The notes beneath the pieces are model-generated. The model did not search any database. It worked only from the letters and a program-made list of their open reading frames with translations, and was not told the DNA's origin. Made by a program: the position numbers and the translations under genes. This document shows, in pieces, positions 41,901 to 50,494 of a stretch of DNA of 64,000 nucleotides (its first letter is position 1; every line of letters begins with the position of its first letter). Origin of the DNA: Pseudomonas helvetica (GTDB lineage Bacteria; Pseudomonadota; Gammaproteobacteria; Pseudomonadales; Pseudomonadaceae); the NCBI RefSeq assembly GCF_039908645.1, contig NZ_CP150917.1, positions 4,909,501-4,973,500 on the forward strand, given 5' to 3'.

Positions 41901-43015
41901 AAGCGATAGTCTGCCAATGGCCCCAACCAACGCCCATCTTCAGTAACCTCACGGAACAGGACATCGCGTACCAGGTACACATCGACAGGATTCGCGGGAG
42001 CCGTCGTACCCTGGCGGCTACGGTTGGTCAACAACACCCCCAACTTGCCTTTGGGATGCTGCTCATCGACCAACACCGTCGCGATCAAACGGCTGCCGAG
42101 CGAGACGTCGGTATTCTGCTCCTTGCTGTGCAATAAAAACGGTGCTGACCAATGACCGTTCTGAGCCATGAACGCCAATTTGATCTCCAACTTGGGAAGC
42201 ACGGGAGGAACGAAGTCCACACTCGCTGCAATGCCTTCACGCCACTCGCCCCACACCACACACAAACGTCCGCCCCAGAACACCAGCCGTATATCCAGCA
42301 CCTTATCCCCGACTGGAATCTCGAGCGGCTGCCACTCACGCCACGCGGCCGGGTTGATAGCCCGGCTACTGGACGTCAGTTCAACCTCGGCCTTGCGCCA
42401 GAAATACTGAAAAGGCTGAATCCGCTGCCGGGCAACCAAGTAATAATCTGCTTTCGTGGGTGTAAGGGGCGCTGTGAGCGAGGTGCCGTCCATATAGCAG
42501 CTGATGACATTCAGGTTGCAGGTCTGCTCGAACTCTTGCAGGTATTCCTGCAATGCCACCTGCACGGAATCAGTGCTCAGGCGCGTCTGGTTCAGGTTGT
42601 CCTCAAGGGTTTTGAACAGGCTGGTCTTGCGCCGACGTACATAGGGGGTGATGTAGTTTTCCGGGTACAGGGCGATCATCATCAACGCCGCCCAATCCGG
42701 GTAGTTGTTGTAGAGCTCCCAGGTTTGCAGATCCCGTTTATCGAACTCGCAATCTGAATACCCCGGTTCCAGCTTGCGATACGCCGCATGGATGAATTGC
42801 TGGGCACTACTGATGGCTTGGGCGACCCAGGAACTTTGCACCGAGTAGCTGTCCAGCGGATCCATGCGCAGGAGTTCAAGCAGGTCCGCCGGTGTTCTCA
42901 GGAAATTGAACTTATCGTCAGCAGGAGGTGAGCCCTTTCTCACCTGCCCGATGCAATACTCAAGCAATGCCATGCGACGCTGTTCGAGCAGCCCTGCGAT
43001 CTTGTTGTTTTCCAT
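38921..43015 (-). CDS. Tc toxin A subunit, C-terminal half (TcaB-like)
   Basis: 1364 aa. It begins MENNKIAGLLEQRRMALLEY. The neuraminidase-like/ABC-toxin region (WELYNNYPDWAALMMIALYP, NLNVISCYMDG, YYLVARQRIQPFQYFWRKAE) is followed by the alpha-helical shaft and pore region (about 830-1130), rich in alanine. The C-terminal TcB-binding domain (about 1180-1345) has DHPGHYCRQIGRLDVDIPAL and LLNPFECTGAVSRWTLHFPW. Together with the next gene it equals one full TcA. The start has AGGAG 8 nt upstream. It lies 59 bp after tcA-N. No export signal, as usual for Tc proteins. Confidence 0.9.
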   Translation of the reverse strand: MENNKIAGLLEQRRMALLEYCIGQVRKGSPPADDKFNFLRTPADLLELLRMDPLDSYSVQSSWVAQAISSAQQFIHAAYRKLEPGYSDCEFDKRDLQTWELYNNYPDWAALMMIALYPENYITPYVRRRKTSLFKTLEDNLNQTRLSTDSVQVALQEYLQEFEQTCNLNVISCYMDGTSLTAPLTPTKADYYLVARQRIQPFQYFWRKAEVELTSSSRAINPAAWREWQPLEIPVGDKVLDIRLVFWGGRLCVVWGEWREGIAASVDFVPPVLPKLEIKLAFMAQNGHWSAPFLLHSKEQNTDVSLGSRLIATVLVDEQHPKGKLGVLLTNRSRQGTTAPANPVDVYLVRDVLFREVTEDGRWLGPLADYRFVDSGIVQHPILRQNLPTIVESSDPTGTLTPYYSLQAVVLRVGKDDVLLVRGLCAVKPDFAGTNKAFDLTLLNPAPGDPALIKGLFSDSGGWSTPWMPLRRGADDFTGPITYTFGGSAPEDRLGRQKYVVTVGKVASFDPPSLDKTNAQGAQFLTLNLPVPYLKQVRLNSLFGPDLVQRANISVEAVLDWLTQHLKEPNPASGSFDEPNGPFDGANGLFFWELFFHLPHLVASRLNAENRFLEAQQWLHYLFDPQAPVDSTTDPHKPLYWRCRPLTGPDNPGWEAEAVTDPDQIGYSTPRHFRIVAFTEYVKNLIAWGDWYYRQLTRDSLVAARLCYVQAEFLMGKPPTGRTVNRWTTKTVGQLLADTSSRPALEAFEKKLAFTLADLPAKAEVAPMLGMLGIKGFDIPINEQLLELFALSGMRLSNLRANLTIDGKTLDILLFSPPTDPKRLLQDLAAGGAGSPRPMGGQVQVVAFRWRVMFEAALRAVQTLQDYGNQILRLLEQRDRAEMETLRHSHLVDLGAYAQTLQEQIIEQMTASVAALTQSKAVATERAVAYEAKVESNVSAAEYEVMDALLLAKIFNGVGTGFKAAGAVAKTVVPNKAGTSFGVANPGGILEGIGSAFDIVAAVHSLQAERTATNETYRRRRGEWELQGQQARAEERALTEQITAQNHAVEAARANLRQTLRANAHALTLYTFIKKRATNAELFGWLLGQLKALHYQAHDAVVSLCRSAQASLSFETGDYDSQILLPQVWLDERHGLTAGEHLRVHLLRMEHEYLHRHERRLELVKTISLRQLFNDEDVDPQEGFKNWEDALVELQRTGTLDFKLTQLLFDRDHPGHYCRQIGRLDVDIPALIGPHENIKATLLQVSSITATKASTRSVEYLHNLEKIAPADVRFNLRSGQKIALSVGIGDTGMITVKSDEGLLNPFECTGAVSRWTLHFPWPLKEPQQSMLASLTDIILRVHYTAKVGDPTFTRKVEELVNRVD

Positions 43016-43074
43016 AACCCTTGCTCCTGAGGTCTCACCAAGGTGTACGCGTCGGTGCAGAGGGCACCTGACCG

Positions 43075-46000
43075 TCAAGCATCCGCTTCAACGACGGGAG
43101 GAGCGGCGAAGGTAATAGCGTCAAAAACTGCTGTTACAGAACCGTCCCGGCTGGTGACGCCGACCTCGAATGTCCCGCCTGTGGGACTGGAGACGAAGAC
43201 TCGCGTGATCCCCTCCTGATTGGTTACACCCTCGTCTGGCCGGATAAACAAGAAAGGCATGATCCCGGGATCAGACCTGACCTTACTGGTCCACTTCACT
43301 GGCATGCCAATACCCCGATTGCCATAATGGTCCTGCATCACGGCATACAACTCGACTTGCGCACCAGCCTTCACGACGCCATCCGGCACCTGGGACTTGA
43401 GCGGCCCCGGAAAAAACATTGAGGTTTCATCGGCACCGATTTTCACACTCTGCGCTGTCTGCTCCTCATACAGGTCCAGCCAGAAGCGTGGCGTTGCCGT
43501 GCCCATGACCTTGTCCGGAATAAACTCGGCGGTCGCCACTCCATCTGTCCAGGTAGCGGTCTGCTTGATGCTGCCCAGTGAGGTCTTCCAGTACACGTTG
43601 ACCCCGCTCAAGCCCTTGCCTGCATGGTTCTTGACGGTCACTTTGAAGGTGGCTTTTTCCCCCGGCTTATTAGCCACCAGCACCCTAGGATCCACCTCGC
43701 TGGTAAGCGTGACCATATGTTCCAGGGCTTCATCTTCATTGGGGATCAATGGCGCGGGCGAGGCATTCAGGCTGAGCAGTGCATGCTCGGCAGCCAGTGC
43801 GTAAGCCGGTTTGTCGATTTCTGCCGGGAGCATGCCCATCAGGAAAATCGTCTGGGCATCCATGCCACTACGGGCTGACAGCTCACGGACGCGGATCAAC
43901 AGATCCAACTGCGCGAGGTTCTTGATCAGCATCTTTTCCGGGTCGACCCGTCTTGCGCACTCGCGCACTTCCTGGACGCTCCAGGCGAAAAAAATCGCCA
44001 GCCTGATCGCCGCAGTCTCTTGGGCCAGCGCCAGGGCATCGTCAGAGAGAGGCTCAGGTAGTGCGTTGACCTGACGCAGGTAATCAAGCAGTTTTTCCGG
44101 TGGCTGCTGACCCAACGCAAAGGCCTGGTTGAGCACCGTCAGGTAATAAAGGGTACTCAGCGTGAACTCATGTTTGTTGTCGCGGCTCAGCCACGATATA
44201 TAGCCGTAGGCCAGGTAGTCCTCCAGCAGTTCGACGCTAAGGTCCAGCTTCACCACCACCGCACTGCGGCGCTGCACATCGGCCAATAGTTCGAGCAGCG
44301 GATCAGCTTCGTCTGCTTGTTGCCGCCGACGTCCACTTGCGGCGCCGTCATCGTGCCTTGCACCTTCGAGCGCAGACTTGAGCACCTGATAAACCGTCCC
44401 GCCTGCCCAGGTGAGTACCGTTAATACCAGCTCGGACTTCAGACCGGCATAGACCGCCAGGCATTCCTTGATCACCGACACCTGGCCAGCCCTGGCTTGC
44501 AGCAATACGCCGAGCATTTTTTCGACGATCAGCGCATGCGACTCTTTATCGCCTTCGCCAATGCCGATTCTCACCGCCTCATCGAGCCTCTCGCGGGCAA
44601 AGGTCAGGTAATCGAGTTCAATCGCCTCCGACAGCACTTGAACCAACCCGTTGCTGTCGACCAGAGCGGTCAGTAAATCCAGCCAGCTCGCACCGCCCGC
44701 CAGCGGCGGGACACCGGCCATCAGTAATGCAGTTTCGGAAAACAGGGCCGCAGACAGCAGACTTCGCAGTTGTTCGAACAACTCCTGCTCATTCGACGAT
44801 ACCGCCGATACCACAACCGGTGAAGCGTGTTGCAGCATCCAGAGCACCGACAGCTCACGCTCATTGCACCAGCGAACACAGGCCTCCATGGCCTGGATGA
44901 TGTTCAGCGCATCCGGTACGCCTTCGTGTTTGTTCGACTTGAGCTCGGGCACGCCGGCCAACGCCTTGAGCCAACTGTCGCCCCCCAGAATAATGAGCAA
45001 CAGAATGCCCTCGACCGGACTGATGCCCAACATTCGGGGCAGTTTCACCATGCGGTAAAAGCTTGAGAGGGTTGCCAGGTCGCAGATCAGCGTGTCCTCG
45101 CGACCATGGGCATGGGCAATTGCCTGTGCCAGGTGACGGTAGGTATGCAGGTCAATCTTCAGGCCACTGCAGAGTTGATTGACGGTTAACGCGTCCTCGC
45201 CCGGCACCGGAAACACCGGAAACTCGTGGCCATCGAGTTGCAGCGGCTTGGGGAAATGCACCGAAGCATTAAAAATGCGATCGAACTGCGACAGCACTTC
45301 GCCACGGCCGAAAATCGACAGCACGTAGATAAACACCGCGAAGTCCTCGGCGGTACAGCCATAACGCTCGCGTAACTCTTGAAACAGGCCGATGGCCTGC
45401 AGGGTGTTTTCTGATATCCAGCACTCGGGCTCAAGCACCCAAGGGGTCACATTGGCATTGATTGCCGCCATCAGCAGGCAATCCACTTGCTCGCTGGGCA
45501 GACCTAGCCAGTTGTCCAGGCGCAGCTTGCGGTTCATTCGGTCGAATCGGGTGTGGCTGTAATCTATCAATCGGTGAAGGTTGCCACCACCTCCCAAGCT
45601 GAAATCGATGTTGACAGCAGGCGTCTTACGCGCATTGAGATAGACTGAACCTGACTGTGCTCCGCTGGGAGGCAACTCCTCGTCACCTTTCAGAGGAACA
45701 TTGGCAGACCGCACCGGAGCAAAACTTCGAATCGAAATCAGATCCTCAAGCCCCAGGCTTTCGAGTTTTGTCCTTTCACAGAAAAACTCCACTTGGTTGA
45801 TGTTCTGATCAGCCGTGCCCACAGTGCCAAAGTTCAGGCGATAGAAGAGCTCCTGCTTCTCTTTGGATTCTTCGGAGTCATCGTCGGGAACCGGATCCTC
45901 AATCAACAACGCCCGCTGATAAGGCCCCAGCCGAGACGCATGAAGCAAGGCCCGCTCCCCATCACAGCCTTGGGCATTGAGTTGCAGAAAGTACGGAAAG

Positions 46001-46728
46001 GACCGATCGACCACACGGGCCACAGCCCCTACCGACAGGTCATGGTGCCGGGCGACACAATCGATCGTCTTCCAGTCCTGGCAATGGGGCAGCCCGTTGG
46101 GATAACGGGCCTCGCGCAGGGCATCATCGATATCACTGCCCGCCTGACCGTGGGCCTTGATAAACGCTTCCAGCACCCGGACGATAATGTCCACCGATGA
46201 CACCGATTGATGCACCGCCTTGTGATCGATGGGCAACGGCAGTAGATCCGTGCGCCGCTCCATGAGTGGTATTTTTTCTTTATCACCACGAGATTCGATT
46301 TTGTCTCTGATCCACATCAGCAGCTCAATCAGATACGCGACCGGCGAAGTCACCGACTCCAGGGCATCAGGCGGGCATAACCTATCAAAGGGAGGATAAA
46401 AAAGTTTTTCAAAACTGGGTCCCGGCACCAATGATAAAAGCCCGCTCATCGGCCTGATGTGTTCTGTTTCATCGCCGGTCAACTCCTGCTCGATAAACTG
46501 CCGTCGCACATAGATTGCCAAGGCATTGGAACGCCACAGAAACACTTGCGCGTCATCCCGGTTCAAGCCGAAGTCACGTACCAGACCTTCCACACCCTTT
46601 GCCACCAGAGGGAAAACCGATCCATCCTGTTCGATGTATTGGCTCAGCAAATCATTAACCTTGCGCTGTTTCTCACTGAACACTTCGCAGTAGATCTGCC
46701 GAAGGGGGCTATGCGGTGAGGCAGCCAT
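43075..46728 (-). CDS. Tc toxin A subunit, N-terminal half (TcaA-like, VRP1 type) with C-terminal Ig modules
   Basis: 1217 aa, starting MAASPHSPLRQIYCEVFSEK behind AAGGAG at 7-nt spacing. The first ~900 residues follow the VRP1 (Salmonella virulence plasmid 28 kDa-type) pattern of TcA N-termini: the SPVAYLIELLMWIRDK helix near 115, and FDRMNRKLRLDNWLGLPSEQ near 405. The last ~215 residues are two Big_1-like Ig modules (VKNHAGKGLSGVNVYWKTSL; MQDHYGNRGIGMPVKWTSKV). In one-piece TcA subunits the receptor-binding domains sit near this junction, so these Ig modules may bind the target cell. A palindromic operator lies 100 bp upstream. Confidence 0.88.
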   Translation of the reverse strand: MAASPHSPLRQIYCEVFSEKQRKVNDLLSQYIEQDGSVFPLVAKGVEGLVRDFGLNRDDAQVFLWRSNALAIYVRRQFIEQELTGDETEHIRPMSGLLSLVPGPSFEKLFYPPFDRLCPPDALESVTSPVAYLIELLMWIRDKIESRGDKEKIPLMERRTDLLPLPIDHKAVHQSVSSVDIIVRVLEAFIKAHGQAGSDIDDALREARYPNGLPHCQDWKTIDCVARHHDLSVGAVARVVDRSFPYFLQLNAQGCDGERALLHASRLGPYQRALLIEDPVPDDDSEESKEKQELFYRLNFGTVGTADQNINQVEFFCERTKLESLGLEDLISIRSFAPVRSANVPLKGDEELPPSGAQSGSVYLNARKTPAVNIDFSLGGGGNLHRLIDYSHTRFDRMNRKLRLDNWLGLPSEQVDCLLMAAINANVTPWVLEPECWISENTLQAIGLFQELRERYGCTAEDFAVFIYVLSIFGRGEVLSQFDRIFNASVHFPKPLQLDGHEFPVFPVPGEDALTVNQLCSGLKIDLHTYRHLAQAIAHAHGREDTLICDLATLSSFYRMVKLPRMLGISPVEGILLLIILGGDSWLKALAGVPELKSNKHEGVPDALNIIQAMEACVRWCNERELSVLWMLQHASPVVVSAVSSNEQELFEQLRSLLSAALFSETALLMAGVPPLAGGASWLDLLTALVDSNGLVQVLSEAIELDYLTFARERLDEAVRIGIGEGDKESHALIVEKMLGVLLQARAGQVSVIKECLAVYAGLKSELVLTVLTWAGGTVYQVLKSALEGARHDDGAASGRRRQQADEADPLLELLADVQRRSAVVVKLDLSVELLEDYLAYGYISWLSRDNKHEFTLSTLYYLTVLNQAFALGQQPPEKLLDYLRQVNALPEPLSDDALALAQETAAIRLAIFFAWSVQEVRECARRVDPEKMLIKNLAQLDLLIRVRELSARSGMDAQTIFLMGMLPAEIDKPAYALAAEHALLSLNASPAPLIPNEDEALEHMVTLTSEVDPRVLVANKPGEKATFKVTVKNHAGKGLSGVNVYWKTSLGSIKQTATWTDGVATAEFIPDKVMGTATPRFWLDLYEEQTAQSVKIGADETSMFFPGPLKSQVPDGVVKAGAQVELYAVMQDHYGNRGIGMPVKWTSKVRSDPGIMPFLFIRPDEGVTNQEGITRVFVSSPTGGTFEVGVTSRDGSVTAVFDAITFAAPPVVEADA

Positions 46729-46830
46729 GATGACACTCCTTGTATGGATGACAGGACGCTGAAACCCTGGTGAGGGCGTCGCCGGGTTCAATTCACTGAT
46801 TGAATTTGGTGCCAGAGCGAAGCCTGCGTC

Positions 46831-46850
46831 TACTGTCATAACTGACAGTA
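46831..46850. promoter_or_regulatory. Palindromic operator A, upstream of tcA-N
   Basis: TACTGTCA-TAAC-TGACAGTA, perfect over 8+8 bp, 103 bp upstream of the tcA-N start. Core CTGTCA-N4-TGACAG is shared with five further sites. It sits in the 155-bp gap between the first Ig-repeat gene and tcA-N, so tcA-N has its own copy. Confidence 0.7.
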
Positions 46851-46883
46851 ACGCCGACCGCTCGTCGGAAGCCTTGAAGGCTG

Positions 46884-49800
46884 TTACTCAGACGAAGGCT
46901 CCGGCGGGCCAACCTCAAAGCGTGCGCTTTCGGCCCAGCGAGATGACTCCGTTCCACCCGCGAGGCGTTGCTGAAAGCAGACCCAATTACCCCCCGGCCT
47001 CAGCTTCACTTGAGCCGTAGCCCTCCAATCCGTCTCCGCGATCTCGATGCCGTCAACCAGCGTTTGATCAGGGTTGAACCAGGCAACCAGCTCACCCACA
47101 CCGTCCTGGCCTTTGCCTTCGAACGCTACCGGTTCAGGGACCCAGCGACCCTCTGTCGGCACATTGACCTGTGGCTGATAAGCGCCCAACTGAATCTGTC
47201 GTTCAGGTGACGGCGCAGAAGCGAAGCCATCGCGCGATTGCACAGCGATCAATTTATGGATGCCGCCCGGACGGGCGAGCGTGATCCGCATTGACCAGCT
47301 CCGGTCAGCAAGAACCTGGACTTGCCCCAGCTCCGTTTGCGGAGCATCGGCGAACGCCACTGTGACCGTATCGCCCGTATTGTCCGTATAACCAAACCCG
47401 GAACACACCACCTTGTTCTGTACGAATGCGTCAGGGGCGGGGGTTTCCATGAACGGCGCATTCGGCACCACGTTACAGGTCAGCAGGGGACTGTCTTTTG
47501 ACGTCTGCTGCTCAAAGGTTTGCGTGGCCCAGATGACTATTTTTCCGACAAAAAACTCCATCAGCGGGCGCTCCCAGTGACCCCGGTCGTCAACGAGAAT
47601 TTCGCGAAGCCAAGGCTCCGGATTGCCTTGGCGCCATACCGAAACCTGGGCACCGGGCAGGCCTCGGCCTGAAATGATTGAGTTGCGCGGTAGATCGCCT
47701 TCTGGCTGCGGCACCTCGAACGATGGCGGCAACAGCAACACCGTGAACGTGCACACCTCACTACGCTCCGACTCCCGCACGCTGTTGCTCTGCGTCGCGT
47801 CAATGCTGTATCGACGAAACGCCGGTAGCTTATCGAAAGTCACTGACCAAGGGCCGTCTTCGGTTAGAAGCCTGGAACCCACTATTGAGCTGTCTTGAGC
47901 GTCCCGGATCTTCACCGTGGCGCACTTCACCCCGTTGTCACCTTTAACGATCAGGTCAGGGCCAACCTCTTCGTCTTTACCTGGCTCAGGTGATGTGATG
48001 ACCGGTTTGGGGAGCGGGATAGTGAACATCTTGCTCGCCGATTCCGACGTTTGCGAGCCGACCGTCTGGGTCACGGTGACTGTATGAGTGACATCGTGGT
48101 CAAAGGGAAGGGTGCGTTGAAAGGTCCAGGTGTCGTCCGTGAGGGTAGGTTTATGTACGGTGGCGCTGTCGCTGTAGGTCAGATTGACCACGGCCCCAGG
48201 CCAGCAGTTGCCGGTGATGATCGGCGACAATCCATCGTCGGTAATAGTGATCTCTGGCGCCAAGGGCGCAATGGTCACCTCGACGGTAATCCATGGATCA
48301 GACCACAGGTCATTCAGGACCTGCCTGATATGGACGTTGCGCTTGTGGGTAGGTCCCCACGGTGTCAAGGCTGTGCTTGTCCATGCGCCATTCCTCACGG
48401 TGGTATCCGGAAGAGCCGGGGTTGCCCCCAAATCGTTGAGGAGAACGACCGTCGCCCCGGTATAACCCTTTCCGGAAAAAGTCGGCGTGTAGTTCGCCAC
48501 CGTATGGCTCACTTCGGTCGGGATGGGTAGTGCCCGGGTAAAGACAAACTGAACCGGCTCCGATGTAATCCACCCGTCAGGGTTATAGGAAACCTTTTGG
48601 ATCGCCGACATCGTGTAATTGCCTGGTGGCCAGTTACTGACGGTCGCCTTCCATCGACTCGCTGCGACCGTAGCAATGGTCAACGGTGGCTCACCCGGCC
48701 CGCTGAGTTTTCTGATTTCAACCGTGGCATCGGTAAACCCGGCGCCGGAGAACTCCATGGTTTCATCGTCCCCTTGCGTCACGGTGACGACCAGTTGAGC
48801 GGGACGGATTTTGAAGAAGCGGGAGGCGCTATTCTCTGATGTAGCCCCATCCAGTTTTTGTAACGCAACAAGCCCTTTTCGCCCAGGCGGTACGACGGCT
48901 TGAGCGACCCAGTTCGCCCCTGTCAGCACGCCACTTTCACCGAGTTTAATGCTCCCAAAGCCCTCGTAAATCTCGACGGTTGCGCCGGCCATCCCCCCGA
49001 CACCTGAGAGGGTGAAGGTTTGATTCTGCTCGGTATCGGCGCCAGGAGCAGTGATGGCTGGAATAACCATAGGGGTAAAAAGAGTAAAGGAGCGTACCGC
49101 TGACCATCCTTCGTTGCCAGATTCGACGTGCCGGACCGTAATCGATAAAGGGCCAACTATGTGTCGTAAATCAAGATACTTACTCCAATAGCCATCGCTA
49201 TTTGCAGGCTCGGTAAGTCCAAAATCAGCAGTTCCGCCTTTATTCATAATATGAACGGGATAACCAGGAGCGGCGGTTAGTCCTGCAACCAGCACCAAGT
49301 CATTATTTGCCACATTGCTATTTTGAGTGGGCACGATGATAGTCGGTACGACGCGGTAGGTAATTGTTTGACGCAAAGAATACCGCGTTAAAAATCCGGA
49401 GACACTTTGCTCGATAGTGATCGTGTGCGTACCCAATGCTGTGCCCGGAAGCAACCCGATCCCCCACCGACCATTTGAAGCCGTAAAGGGCCGACTCATT
49501 GCAGTGCCAGTGTCGGGCACTACAACCCTGAGCGTAGAGGAATCGCCACCACTTCCCGTTATTTTGGTAAACACACTCTGCGCATCGATAACGGGTAAAT
49601 CAGAAAAATAAATGTAAGTGCTCTCTTCCCCATACCAAGTAATATGCGTACGCCAGTTCCGAACGATCACCGCCGCTCCTCTACGAGACGTAGTGAACTT
49701 TATTTCATGCCAATTGCCATCAGTAATTAGACCTATGAAAATTGCGACAGAGTCCCCATCAGGTAAATCCATACGCATTTGGACATCGCACTTGGCAGAG

Positions 49801-50033
49801 TTATTACGTAAGCGGAATTTAAATGAAAACGACGGACTCACTATGCTTTTCGATGCAAGGTCAATCTCCAGAGGATTATCCGTGATCGGGGAGTCGGATA
49901 AATCGTTCATACCTTCTGAAGCCAAGGGCATCACTTCCCCCTCAAGCGGACGCTCCATGCAATTGTCGGGTCCCTGATCTGCAGAGCTATCATCGTTACG
50001 TTCTGCGCCACTGAACTCGCCATCGTCTGACAT
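46884..50033 (-). CDS. Large Ig-repeat protein, first gene of the Tc cluster
   Basis: 1049 aa without signal peptide or membrane segment. The N-terminal ~60 residues are acidic and disordered-looking; about 60-150 is a galectin/laminin-G-like stretch (SFSFKFRLRNNSAKCDVQMR, then GNWHEIKFTTSRRG). From about 230 to the end there are roughly nine Ig-like repeats of 85-95 aa, each carrying the motif S/TG-x-G-x-x-G-A-T-V-x-I (FSGKGYTGATVVLLND, FSGAGFTDATVEIRKL, ISGRGLPGAQVSVWRQ), as in bacterial Ig (Big_6-like) adhesin repeats. Adhesins normally carry export signals; this one does not. An operator copy lies 68 bp upstream. Confidence 0.8.
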   Translation of the reverse strand: MSDDGEFSGAERNDDSSADQGPDNCMERPLEGEVMPLASEGMNDLSDSPITDNPLEIDLASKSIVSPSFSFKFRLRNNSAKCDVQMRMDLPDGDSVAIFIGLITDGNWHEIKFTTSRRGAAVIVRNWRTHITWYGEESTYIYFSDLPVIDAQSVFTKITGSGGDSSTLRVVVPDTGTAMSRPFTASNGRWGIGLLPGTALGTHTITIEQSVSGFLTRYSLRQTITYRVVPTIIVPTQNSNVANNDLVLVAGLTAAPGYPVHIMNKGGTADFGLTEPANSDGYWSKYLDLRHIVGPLSITVRHVESGNEGWSAVRSFTLFTPMVIPAITAPGADTEQNQTFTLSGVGGMAGATVEIYEGFGSIKLGESGVLTGANWVAQAVVPPGRKGLVALQKLDGATSENSASRFFKIRPAQLVVTVTQGDDETMEFSGAGFTDATVEIRKLSGPGEPPLTIATVAASRWKATVSNWPPGNYTMSAIQKVSYNPDGWITSEPVQFVFTRALPIPTEVSHTVANYTPTFSGKGYTGATVVLLNDLGATPALPDTTVRNGAWTSTALTPWGPTHKRNVHIRQVLNDLWSDPWITVEVTIAPLAPEITITDDGLSPIITGNCWPGAVVNLTYSDSATVHKPTLTDDTWTFQRTLPFDHDVTHTVTVTQTVGSQTSESASKMFTIPLPKPVITSPEPGKDEEVGPDLIVKGDNGVKCATVKIRDAQDSSIVGSRLLTEDGPWSVTFDKLPAFRRYSIDATQSNSVRESERSEVCTFTVLLLPPSFEVPQPEGDLPRNSIISGRGLPGAQVSVWRQGNPEPWLREILVDDRGHWERPLMEFFVGKIVIWATQTFEQQTSKDSPLLTCNVVPNAPFMETPAPDAFVQNKVVCSGFGYTDNTGDTVTVAFADAPQTELGQVQVLADRSWSMRITLARPGGIHKLIAVQSRDGFASAPSPERQIQLGAYQPQVNVPTEGRWVPEPVAFEGKGQDGVGELVAWFNPDQTLVDGIEIAETDWRATAQVKLRPGGNWVCFQQRLAGGTESSRWAESARFEVGPPEPSSE

Positions 50034-50100
50034 GATCCCGCTCCGCTTGTCGTTGAATACCCCACAGCTTTGTTTCTACCTCGCGCACCGGGCGTTTTCT

Positions 50101-50120
50101 ACCTGTAAAAAATGACAGTC
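50101..50120. promoter_or_regulatory. Palindromic operator B, upstream of the Tc cluster
   Basis: ACCTGTAA-AAAA-TGACAGTC: core with one mismatch between arms (CTGTAA against TGACAG). 68 bp upstream of the first Ig-repeat gene on the minus strand. Confidence 0.6.
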
Positions 50121-50139
50121 ACGACGAACGGCAACCCTG

Positions 50140-50494
50140 CTCACCTCGGCACTCCTCCGTGTTTTCAACGCCTCAGTCAGCGGCTACACCGCCTTGCGCA
50201 GCGCCCTACAGTTACGCCAGAATCCGCCGGCTTGTGCACCTTGGCCCCGGCTTCTATTGTTCTCGTGTCGCTGCCCATCAGCGATCGGGTTTAGTCGCTC
50301 GGAGGTTACACGTAGGTGCACTGCGCTCCAGATGGTCAGGTATTCCCTATCCCTGAACGTTATGGTGGCTGTGCGCAGGGCGCCCTCGGGCGCGCCGGTT
50401 TTTCGTGTTTCCTCCCGGTCGACTAACCTGCGTTCAGCCGCCACCCCTCGTTTAGTCGCGAGTCGGTGGCAGCCCCACTCAAGGAAACAACAGA
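50140..50494 (+). ncRNA. Structured 5' leader of the DUF6124 gene
   Basis: About 350 bp with dense pairing potential and no convincing gene. It includes a GC hairpin at 50376-50405 (GGGCGCC-CTCG-GGCGCGCC followed by GGTTTTT, which looks like an intrinsic attenuator). A second pair is CGACTAA (50420-50426) with TTAGTCG (50452-50458), and GGAG/CTCC pairing lies around 50305-50332. I believe similar leaders precede other DUF6124 genes in pseudomonads, but cannot check. A frame running through it in the plus strand is rejected as coding. Confidence 0.35.

Noticed and set aside
34160..50033. Large Ig proteins as non-ribosomal peptide or RTX proteins
   Set aside because: No adenylation/condensation motifs and no GGXGXD repeats; the repeats are clearly Ig-like.
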